64,000 nucleotides of DNA from Patiria pectinifera. Taxonomy: Eukaryota; Echinodermata; Asteroidea; Valvatida; Asterinidae. The position numbers and the translations under genes were made by a program. The notes beneath the pieces were generated by a model. The model searched no databases, was not told the DNA's origin, and saw only the letters and a list, made by a program, of their open reading frames with translations. The stretch spans positions 15,524,699 to 15,588,698 of the forward strand of contig CM057133.1 in the NCBI GenBank assembly GCA_029964075.1, written 5' to 3'. This document shows positions 24,462-36,400 of this stretch, piece by piece; positions within the stretch are counted from its first letter, which is position 1; the number at the start of each line of letters is the position of its first letter.

Positions 24462-27400
24462 GTGAGTGAACTTGAAAAAAAGGAGAATATAATAATTACC
24501 GGCACTGGGTTATTAGGGTAACTTTCCCATAGACTTGTGCACACATTGTTTTCCAACTTAAATTTGCCCTAACCAATATTCCCTTGTCCCTTTTCCACGA
24601 ATTTTGGTTTTTTTTTTTTACTACTTAGACCACAAGCACTCAATATAACCTAATTGCGACAAAAATATTGCCTCTAAAGGGGGGGGGGGGCTGTGCCATT
24701 AGGGAGACAGTTAGGTGTCTCCCTAATGGCACGACATTTTATAAGTTTTGAATGGCCTGAAAGAATGTCTGACATTTTATAAAACCTACCATATAAGAAA
24801 AAGTTTATCAAAAACCTTTGCCCAACGAAATAGTGGAGTTTATGCCATTCCCCAAAATGCTGAGTCAGCACTTTTTAGTAAGTGTGCTTTCTTACTATTG
24901 TGGAAAAAGTCTTTTGATTTCTTCTACATTACTAATTTGATACATGGATAATAGCAAGCATAGATAACACTCTTCCTTTGATATATTTATTAATTATATG
25001 TGGTTTTATCAATTATCTTAATTACAACGTTAATTTGATTCAAATGATGATTTAAAGCTGATTAATTATGTCCTCGTGTCACATCTAACTCACAAGGTAT
25101 GAAAGTGTATGATCAGTTTGTAACATTTCATTCTTTATTCTGAAAATCCATTGGTCGTTCAAGTTCACTTTTGGTAGGCCTATATTGTACACGTATAGGC
25201 CTGCATCCATATACATTGTACACCCATATGGATGAGGCAACTACCTGTAATGACACGTCCAAGTTGTTTTTATTTGTACAAGTGCACCCAGATGTGTTCA
25301 TTGATTGTTTAAGCTTAGGCCAAAAAAAAAAAAAGTCGGTCTCTGGTCAGCGCGCGCGTCGATTTTAATCATGCGCATCCCTTCAAAATGTTCACTGTGC
25401 TCCAACAGCGCCCTCTATTCCCGCACTCTCCTCAATTTTTTATCAAAGAGCACCGAGGAATGGGAAATTGCACCAAGGCAAATGATCGAGAGCACTAGAC
25501 AAATGGAGGACACCAATGTACAAGGACACCAATGTAAAAAAAAACACCAAAAAAGCAAAACCTTGTCTGTACAATCTGTAAAAAAAGAAAAAAAAATATA
25601 AAAAATATTTTTTTGGCTGATGTTTTTTATTTTTTTTTTCCTACACCAACACACTGTTCATATTCTGAAAACCTATTGGTCGGTTCCAGTTCACATTTTT
25701 GTTCTTGGGTGTAAGGTTTGACTGTTGCACGGGTAGGCCTATATTGTACACGTATAGGCCTGCATTCATATACAGTGTTCATCCACATCCAAGTTTTTGT
25801 TTATTTGCAGAAGTGCACCCAGATGTGTTCATTGATTGCTTGGGCTTTATGCTGAAATTCTTTCCTAATCCGTGTGTGTGACCTGATTAACAAAACACAT
25901 TGTGTATAAAAAGGAAATTCAAATGTAGATTTCATTCTGTAAAAAAAATCCAGTGTAGGCCTACTTGGGAAGTTGGGATTGAAAAATTAAACCTAAAGGC
26001 ACATAAATCGTGCATACTTTATCATGCTAACCATTAAGTTTCTCAAAAATGACAACGATAAAATACAGCTTATAGCGAACTATAATTTTGTAAGTTGCTG
26101 ATCGAGATTGATCATGATACAAGGCAGTTGATGAGGAATGACTGCAATCGTGCATTGCATTCTCTTCAGTTTTTATTTTAGGCCACAGAGGTATTAGTGA
26201 ATATAAAGTAAATCAGAACATGAAAAGAATATAACAGTTTAAGAGTTTAGTATGCTGTGCTGCATGATCTCTCCTGGCATGTACGCCTGATCCACACTGA
26301 TACCAAACACGGGTGATCAGGGCCAGGCTATTACACTAGACCAAGATTGGAATACTGCAAACTGGTCGTTTACCTTCATGCCTTGTGAGCTAAATGTGTA
26401 TAATATAAACATATGCATACATAATCAACTTTAAATCATCATTTGAAGCAAACTAACGTGTAATTAAGATACATGTAACTAATATATACCATACAGGGCG
26501 AGTAAAAAAAAACGAAACCCAAATGTCGGGACAATTTTTTGTGTGAAGTTCTGCATGCAATACTTTTAAAATCTAGGACATAAAAGCTCAATTCATAAGC
26601 TTTCTTTTAGTACAAGAATTATTCAAATCACTTCCGTACTTTTCAAGTTACAGAATTTTGAACACAAACACCGTTTTGAAGTTCTGTCCACGGATCATAA
26701 AAAAAAGTCAGTTTTCTTTGAGCAAAACGAAAACAATTCACTTAGGGACGTATGTGAAATGTTTTCGTTTTGGTGAAGGAACACTTACCTTTTGGGCGAT
26801 TAAAAAAACCTTTTTAAAACCGTAACAAGGCCTTCAAAAGCAAACAAGCAATTTTATTTGTTACAGGACATTACATTGCTTTAAAATTGGTTCGGAAAAG
26901 AAAATCAGTAGGGCCTACATAAATAAAGCATCGGAACCTTTTTATGGAATATCAGGAAATGTCCAAGTTACCCGTCATTTCTTGGAAAAGCGGAAACAAA
27001 GATGGTCACTTTAGTTTCTATAATAATTAATCAGTTATACACCTGTTGTTTCTACAGTGCCGATTCTGCCGGACTATATCTTCGCGCAAGAACACCCGGA
27101 GTACGTGAACGGGCGGCTAATGTCAGAGTACAACAGAAGCAACTGCACTCAGTTACCTACGGAGCACCTGTCGTCCATGGACACAGCAGACCCCATGTGG
27201 ATTGACGAGTGTAAATATAGCAATGTTCGTTATAGAAAAAGGAAAGTTATTAGATATGTGTTTTTCATTTTTCAGTCATAAGAAACTTCATGTATAAGTG
27301 ATCAGAATTAGACACAGGACATAATGGCAGCCATTCCCTGTTTGAATCAACTTATTTCCTGTATAGTAATAATAAATAGATGATAATGTGTATTATGGAG

Positions 27401-30400
27401 CGCACAAATCCACCAGTATATTGGTGCTCAAGGGCTACATCATTATTCCCCTGCTCATTGGGCCAATGAAACATTCCAAAATCCAAATACCATCTCGGCT
27501 CCCTAGGGACTGCACAGATCGATGCTGCCATTTCGGTGCAAAGCAGCTAAAGCCATTAATCACACAACAGTAACCATCCCTGCCCTCACATGTACCCAAT
27601 ATACTCCTGGGTGGAGAGAAACAATGAATGACAAAGTGCCTTGCCCGAGGGCACATGCATGCACCATTACCCCAGGCTGGACTCGAAACCACAACCTGCA
27701 GAATTACCTGTAGACCACGAATGCAATGCTCCAGATCACGAGGCCACGGAATAGCTAGATGCCTTAGTTGCCATCTGCTACACAGTTGGATCATGCTTTC
27801 TTAAAAAGAGTTATACTGTAGCATGAGTGACTTTCAATGTGTTAACTTTTTTTCAAATTATCAATTTCGTATAAAACAATCAAAGATGTACGTAAGAAAA
27901 AAACCTTGTAAATTTCGTGTTCATGTATAAACAGAAAGGTCGTACATATGGTTTCACATTGCAGACTGCCAAGACAATTGCATAGATTACTATTGTTTGA
28001 CACAACAAAAGAGCGATACACACAGATCATTAACCATCTGGAGGTCTCTTGGTGCGTTACTCACATTAATTATTATTTTTTTCCCTGGGAACGGACAAGC
28101 TGACCTTCTGTTGCAATTCACGAGACAATTATATTGTCACCAAGAGCTCCATGTGTTGGACAGTCTCAATTAAAATCTTGATTTGACAAGTCTATGATAT
28201 GCTCCCTTTGAAAGTAAGGACTCTTGAAATCTTGTACAATTTCCAAGTTGTAAGTCAAACGGCAAGGAGTTCAGAAGATGAAGGCAAAGTGATTAGCTCA
28301 TAAAACTCTGTCTTTTTTCTCTCTTCAAGTTACTCCGGAGAATAGGGGAACGCATTATTGCCCCGAAGCATTCTTGAGTATTTTTTTTGGTAATGAAACC
28401 TATGATTCCTCAAAAGCGCCCATACAAGGCCAACTATGTGTGGCTCGCAAACTGACAACCACCTAGAGAGAAGACAATAATGAAATCTTCGGTTTTAATG
28501 GTAGAAGGAAAAATCAAAAGGACAAAGAAGGGACCAAAACCCAAGCCAATCGTCGGCACAGTCGGGACTCGAAAAAAGGTTCACAGAGGTAGGGGACGAT
28601 CGAGGGACGGACCACTGCGCCACCCTGACGACCCCAAACACTTCTATCATCTATGTCTTCCTATACTGATTGTTCTTTGTCCTTCCTCCTGCCGTGACAA
28701 CAGGTAACGTCAACGGTACCTCCGCCACCATGAGCCCTGAAGAGAAGCTAGAGTACAGACTGTTACTGCGTCACGCGAATCTCAAAGTGGGGATGCTGTT
28801 CGCCTCCAAGGCGATCGTCCAGCTTATCACAAACCCTTTCGTGGGGCCCCTGACCAATAGGTAATACCCAAGTATTAAGCTACATAAATATAGGACACTG
28901 AGGTCCTTGAACTTATTTTTAGGACCTTAAGGTGCAATACTTAAAATATATGACCTTGATGGAAGATGAACATCATTTTTTGGAAGTAGAGGTTTATTGT
29001 AGCGACCACTTGTACGCAAGAATTAGCAACCCATGGAAATGTTACGTTTCAACTTAAAGTATACTTGTTGATGTTTTATGTCTGGCTACATACCCTTCAG
29101 AAATTAGTCTTGCGATCAAGCCCAAACCTGTTGTCATCCTTTTCAAATTTGAGAAAAAAAAATTAAACAGCTGTTCAAAATTTGCAAAATAGATTATTGC
29201 TGAGACGTCGTGCACAGTTGTAACTTTGCGTAAGATTAGTTCATTTAAAAAAAAATATTATTACTTTTTATTTCGTGCAGAGTTGGTTACAGCATACCGA
29301 TGTTCACTGGGTTCGTCATCATGTTTGTATCAACATTAGGTAAGACATGACTTTGGGCGTACAAGTAGCCAAGAGATATATGGAATTACACGTTGACCAG
29401 AGACACATGTGGTTAAACACTTTGTAAATCCATGACCTTTTTTTGGGGGGGGGGCAAAATTTCATTGACCCAGAATAGTGTAGTTTTCGACCCTGAAAGG
29501 TATCACATCAAATATGACCAGGACTGACTTTCAAGAGAGCAGGTCTCAATATTAAACCAGGAAAGCTAAAAATCAGTCGGACTTACGAACAATGGGCGTT
29601 GCTAGCAAAAGATGATAATTTAAGGTGAAAACACGATTTTGTCAATTTGTGCACTTAAAACTCAAAGGATATAATCAGTTCACTCTTTTCGTTTTAAAAT
29701 GTTGCTTCAGTATTCGCATTTGGTCAGTCGTACTGGTTACTGATTGTTGCTCGGATGATACAAGGGATCGGTTCTTCATGTTCGTCGGTGGCAGGTAAGA
29801 TCAAGCGTATATCACTCTTCGATGTTTGTCAATTAAATGGTAATTACACGCAAATGAAAGTCAGAGATAAAAATAGGCGTAGGCGATCACTCCTTATTAA
29901 CTCAACTGCATCTTGGCGTTTTGGTCTTCATGAACCTTTGCAGGTTAATTATTGTACAACTTTCATTAAGGCCTCAATGTATTCGCGCGATGTTTTTTTT
30001 AATGAAAATAACTTTCGTGAGTACTGTTCGCAGTCATGATAGGGTTTTAACTGCTGCGTTGGATTGGTGATGTCGTGAGGTAATTTTTCAAAGCGAAACA
30101 ACAATATGTTCAAAGGGTTTTGTTAAACAAATTTCTGGTAAATTGTGGGGACATTGGCCTCATTTTGTCTCAATATACACTGCAAAAACTGTGGTGTAAA
30201 ATGTAACACGGGGTGGTATCTATATAGGACCAGTGGCGTACAAAAGCTATAGAAACGACTGGTGTTAAATTTAACACCGTTGTGTTTTTTTGCAGTCTAA
30301 GCCAAAGAAACACATTATTGTGTTGAGTCAACTAATTTGTGTCATTGTACTAGCTGTCAAGGATCAAAGTATATCAAAACATAGCAGGTCGAGGTCAGTA

Positions 30401-33400
30401 CACTGAGGTAACCCGACAATAAAATCATTTTCGTCCTTTAGGAATGGGGATGCTTGCCCAGCGGTATCCGGGTTATGAGGAGAGAGGAGCTGCCATGGGG
30501 ATCGCTCTGGCCGGTCTGGCCTTCGGGGTGCTCAGTAAGTAAACCAAAAGCATCCGGCAGAATTGGGAATGCTCCACAATTTCAGCTAGTCTGAGTACCA
30601 CCAGTTGTCCAACGTAGCCTTCTCCGTAACTATATAACATGTGATGTATGAGCTATATGCACATTTTATGCGACCCCGCGCGCCAGCCAATCAGAGTCCC
30701 GACTTTAGAAATTGTGATGTCATTTCGATCAGAAATGTGGACTAAGCTGTTGATTGGCCAGTTTGGCTGCCATGTTTTTGCAATACGACAACGGGTTACG
30801 GAAGACCCGATAGAAGGCGCCCACTGAATGGTCAGAATCTCGAGGTAAAGACGCAGTCTTGTTTTGCATAATTAATCGCCGAATCTGTGCGCATTATCAT
30901 AGACCCTTGCTGCGCTACGGGATATTCCATAGACTAAATTTCACCACAAGTTTATTACAAGTAGTGCCCATAACTTGCCTTTATTTAAAGAAAAGAAAAA
31001 GAAGAAGACAAACGCGAGGTTGGGATGTAGACTGTTCCAAATGTGCCAACTATAGTCTAGCTTCAGTTCTCTGGCAGGGCTTTTGGTTGGAGTATATAAT
31101 AACTTCGGTTAGAAAGGTGTAGACTCGGCCGAAATATTGAGATAATCCACACCTTGTTTTACAGCGAAATTGTACACATATACATACACACTGCCATTTA
31201 CTGCGGAAAATATCACAGCCGCATGACTCCCCTCCAAAATCCCCACAAGCAAGAGATCGCTACTGCCGACTGTTCTTGGCCGTTAGCCTTGTTTTGAGAT
31301 AACGATTGACACACTATAGAAGGGCACTAAATGGGGTGGGTAAGAGCGCCATCGATTGTCGCCGTATCTGGAAAAGGCTAACTAACCAGGACCTTCCCTT
31401 AAAAGGTGATGTTGGCATGACCAAATAATACCATTCCATCTACTTATGTACTATCCAACACTGCTAACGTATGGGCGAGTGTATGACATCTTACGCTCAC
31501 TGAAGCACAAAACACCTTATTCTCTAGATTTTTGCGTAATTTCTCGATATAATGAATCTTTTCGAAACCCTCAATCTATTTTTCTTTTTTTATATCACAG
31601 TTGGGCCACCTTTCGGAGGGGCGATGTATCAGTTCGTTGGGAAGGAGTCGGCTTTCCTAGTACTGGCGGCATTGGCTCTAGCTGATGGGTGTAAGTGATG
31701 AATAGAATAATGATATTATCAGATCGAGTTCGAAAAAAAAAATCCCATAGAAATCGGAGACAGACGAAAGACTAGACGAAGAACCTAAGAAAGATACTCT
31801 AAAATACGATTGTTGACAATGAGACAATATACGGGCTGGCAATTAATGTCTCAATGGGAAGAACATTCAAATATATTTCATTCAGATATCGAATTAGCTA
31901 CTGAATGATCAACTGGTCAATGCAAGATAATATCTTTCACTTGTTATTTATTGATTGACTCAATTTAATGCTAAAAATGACGACTACGAGCCGAAAGAGA
32001 ACGTGCCCATCCAGAGGGGTTCAAATGTGTCTTGGCTAAAACACCTGAAAGATTTTGCGAATCGCATGGGTCTCTTATTAACGTGAAGATTAATCCACTC
32101 ATTTGTTTGTGTTGATCCAGTTTTGCAGTTGCTTGTGCTAAATCCTGGTATAAACAAAGAAACCGAGATGGAGGGAACTTCACTGTTAACCCTTCTACGA
32201 GATCCCTACATTTTAGTTGCAGCAGGTAGGCTTCAGCAATTTGTCTGTTTATCAGTTTTACCAAGAAGAACACGCTTGAGTTAGACACTTTTATGGAAAC
32301 TGATCTGTTTGTCCACTACGCACCTGCACTGTCCCTTGTGGCATATCGAAATAGACTTGTTGTTTTTTCTCCGAACTTTGTTTTCATTCACGGCTGTGGC
32401 CTCATGCTCCAGCACTTGCTTTTAGGCCTTTGACATGAGAGTATACTTTTTTTAAATGAGTCATTTTTTTTGCAGCAGGGGTATCAAAGTCGCAGGGGCG
32501 TAGTAAGGCCATTTTATTGGGGCGGGGGTAAACATTTCTTGAAAAGGGCACTTGCACATCGGCGCTGAATGTAGACACTTTTTTTTTCTCCGGACACTTG
32601 GCCTCCGTAAAATCAAATAGTTGGGGGGGGGGGAAGAGGTAGGGGGAGCGGGAAGGGGGAGGGGGAGGGGGGAGCTGGTACCATCTGTCGATCAAAAACA
32701 ACGATTATGCACTAACGGACAATGGACAATATATGGTGCTTTTCAGGGAGATACATGCGCGAAATAAAAAAGGCACCCGTAACGGCCGATCCGATGGCAC
32801 AAAAAGGGCACGACTTTTAAAAAAAAAGGGAAATTATTGCGCACTCGTAAAATACTTAATGGGCCATATCGATATAACAATTACATATTACTCTTTGCCT
32901 TTATCAGGAGCTATAACATTCGGCAATATGGGAATAGCCCTACTAGAGCCATCACTGCCGCTATGGATGCTAGATCGTATGCATAACCCATCCAACTGGG
33001 AAATTGGTAAGTAATATGCGCATCGATCGTGTAGCAAAACCATTTCCCCAAATGGTTGTTGAACCATTTCCCCAAATGGTTGTTGCACACTTGGTGACGC
33101 AGCTGGATGGATGCTGTTGCCAAAAGCTATTGAACCTTATGATACAGTTTAAACACAGTACCCTTCTCACTCTTCCCATTCCGACTTTTCTGTATTATCT
33201 ACACTAATCTGTATGACTCCTGCTCAATTGTTGGTCTCTATAAAAAAAGGGCCAGCATAGTGTCCTTCTTGTGCCTATCTCACTGACTGAGTGAGTGAAT
33301 GAATGAGTGACTGACTGACTGATGACTGATTGACTGACTCACTCCTCGACTGATTGACTGACTGATTGACCGATTGACTGATTGACCGATTGACTGATTG

Positions 33401-36400
33401 ACTGACTCCCCGACTGACCGACTGATTGACCGATTGATTGACTGACTGACTTCCCCGACTGAGTGATTGACTGACTGACTGATTGACTGACTCCCCGACT
33501 GACCGATTAACTCACTCACGCACTCCATGACGGTTACTACTTTCTAGTGCTGGGTTTCTAATGTACCTCACTCACTGACTGTCACTTTTGACTTCGACTG
33601 GTCAGGAAACAGCTTTACTGCGCATGCCTAGTCTTGCTAACACTGCTTTGACCTTATTCTTCTACTGCAGGTGCTATTTTCATACCTTCCAGCATCTCCT
33701 ATCTGATTAGTACTAACATCTTTGGGCTCCTTGGACACAAAATAGGCAGGTAAATAATGATTAAATCTTGACTCTCATTAAATATCATTTCCTGTGTGTA
33801 ATCTCTGTTTCTCACTCGACCGAATAGCTTCAAAGCACTTAGCATCCATGGAAAGCCGTAAAAATCTGTTCTTGTAGTAAAACATGCATAACCTCTGATA
33901 GCAAGGTTCAATTTCAGTATTTTTTTTCAGATGAGTGGAAGAACATGCTCATCTAATACATGCTTTATTGGTGTATCAAAGTTATTTACTTTAAGGGGGA
34001 AAATCATTCGTTAACTTTCTTTTTAACTCACCCTGTAGACAATTTGTACCTTTTTGTCACCGAGTTTAAAGGGCCTATGACATGAATTTTACTTGGGAAC
34101 ATTTTGTGCGACTTTCTACTCCTCTTAAATGTACGAAATTATTTTGCATCCCCTTTTTGGTTAATTTTATTGAAAGGTACACTTCTTTTAAACACTAAAC
34201 ATTTCCCATGCTTTTCCTGACCAATGGGGGCGCTGTTGCTGTGATGTCATTTCAGGAATACTCTGTTCAGTTTAGGGGTTTTCTGTTCAAATTGTGAACC
34301 AGACATTTTGCTCATTGAAAAACGTTTGTGAGAAAACTTTGCTCATCGGCTCACCTTCATGTACTAAAACAACAACAAATCACCAAAGAACAGACATTTT
34401 CGAAATAAACAACACAATCCACAATTCTGGCAAATGTTTGTGCTGGAATAGCTGTAACATTGCAATATGCAAATTTTCATTAGCATAACAACCAAAAAAG
34501 AAAGGCACCAAAATGCCCTTTTAAATGGGCAAAATGAGAATTGAAATGAGGGTTACATGGGACACAAAGGTGCATTTACATGGATTGCGTTAAATAAAAA
34601 TTACAATACATATGCCCTTTAATTTTAAAAGCTACCCTCGTTGAGGGCGTATTCGTGCAAGGGGTCTATAGCGTTGAACCTTCATTACGAAAGATAGATT
34701 TTCCTTTTGAGCCATATTTAGTATGGGCGGCCACTGACTTGCAAAGCAGATCTGCCATGGTAACGTTTAAAATAGCCACGGTCGATTGTTTAGTGTTTTT
34801 GATAAATGCATGATTTTTGCTAAACTCTCTCTGAATAATTCTTTTGTTTTTGGAATGACGGCCAAAAGTACTTTGCCGTTCATTTATTCCACACAATACG
34901 AATTTTGCCTATCAAAGGAGAAGTCTGTTAAAGAAAGGAAAGAAAGGTGATACTATGATAACATGCTAACGGTTATTGGTTCAATATCTTCTTCACAGGT
35001 GGCTGTCGTCGTTACTGGGTATGGTGTTGGCGGGTCTTGCAATACTCGTGGTAAGCAAAGGACGCTTTTGAAACGGTGTCCCAGAAGTAAACAAGTGCGG
35101 GTGTAAAATACGCTCTGGCCGCCTTGTATGAATGTCTTACATGAAACGATTGTGCGTACAAGCCCGGGCCGCCGTCCCACGCGAAAATCAGGCGTTGAAA
35201 CTTGACCAAAATAAGCCTCCTAAGTTACCAATAAAAATAGCGCGCTATATACCACGTGACTGTACATTTTTCATAAACAACTTAACGAATTGTTACAAAC
35301 AATTTTTGTGAAGTATTTCATTTCTTTCTTTTGTTGTTGTAATAAAAGTTGGGAAGTTATATTTGTGGGATACATATAGGGCTCGTTATCGGTCAATTTT
35401 CCGGGACAGACATATGCAAAATAGACGCGCATGCGCATCGACCGTGACAAAGCCCGTTTTTCGATAACTTTCGTCAAGAGTGCATTTACTGACAACATCA
35501 TTGCATTTGGCCAAGTTTTGGTCAATTGGTAGTTATATTTTACGGGGCCTGTTTTTGGACAATTTTCCGGAGAGAAACCTACCGACCTACCGACCGACCG
35601 ACCACGAAGTGACATGTAGAAGCTAATGCCAGAGCTTTAAAACAACGTGGGAGCTTTTGGACTGCTGATTGTTAATTAGATTTAACAAATTAAATTGAAA
35701 TTCTGAGAGCATGGGTGACGCATCGTCTATAGACTTTGTGCACACGATACGTGACTCCGTGGTGCGACCGACAATATATTATGAGGAAATAACGAAGTAT
35801 TTGTTTTGCATGAGTCTTATTGATTGGTTTGGTTAAACAGGTGATCACAAGATTTTTTTTTTACTTTAATTTTGCGACGCAGATTCCGTTTGCTAAGGAA
35901 CTTGGTCATCTCGTGGTGCCGAATTTCGCGTTAGGATTCGCAATAGGTAAGTACAGTGTATACAATTATGGCTACTGAGCCGATTGGTGGCAGCACACAC
36001 AGTCATGGTCTACCTGGGGCGGTTGGAAACGGTTTTGAATAATTGTTTTGAAACTTATTGTGATGGAATTTATGCAATTACTTCCACATTAATGGTCAGT
36101 TTCGCTATTTCTTACCTGAATATTTTAATTGAAATGCTAAAGTTGCATGCGATAAGTGTGACGATATAGTTTTGTACGTTAGGCCTACATAATATGCCAA
36201 GTATTGTTCAGGTCAAGCAGCGATGTGTAGTGCCGCTAAAAAGTTCATTTCAAGTCCATCATTAAAATATTTGGCCTAACCCTTTTCCGGGTCAAAAACT
36301 GACATTTTTTCCGGGTCAAGAAAGGACACTTTTTTGCCAATGTTTCTGGGGTTATAATGACCGAAAAAGGGGTGTCATCATTGTCCCGGAAAAGTGTGAT

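Noticed and set aside
28480-28703. Basic Lys/Arg-rich frame just upstream of VMAT exon 3 as an alternative exon
   Set aside because: No convincing acceptor, and its sequence matches nothing in the VMAT luminal loop; phase of exons 2 and 3 is satisfied without it.
33281-33515. CRISPR-like array
   Set aside because: Units are contiguous degenerate simple repeats without unique spacers, and this is eukaryotic DNA.
33280-33528. Ser/Gln/Val-rich 82-codon minus-strand frame
   Set aside because: Product of the ACTGATTG simple repeat within VMAT intron 9.
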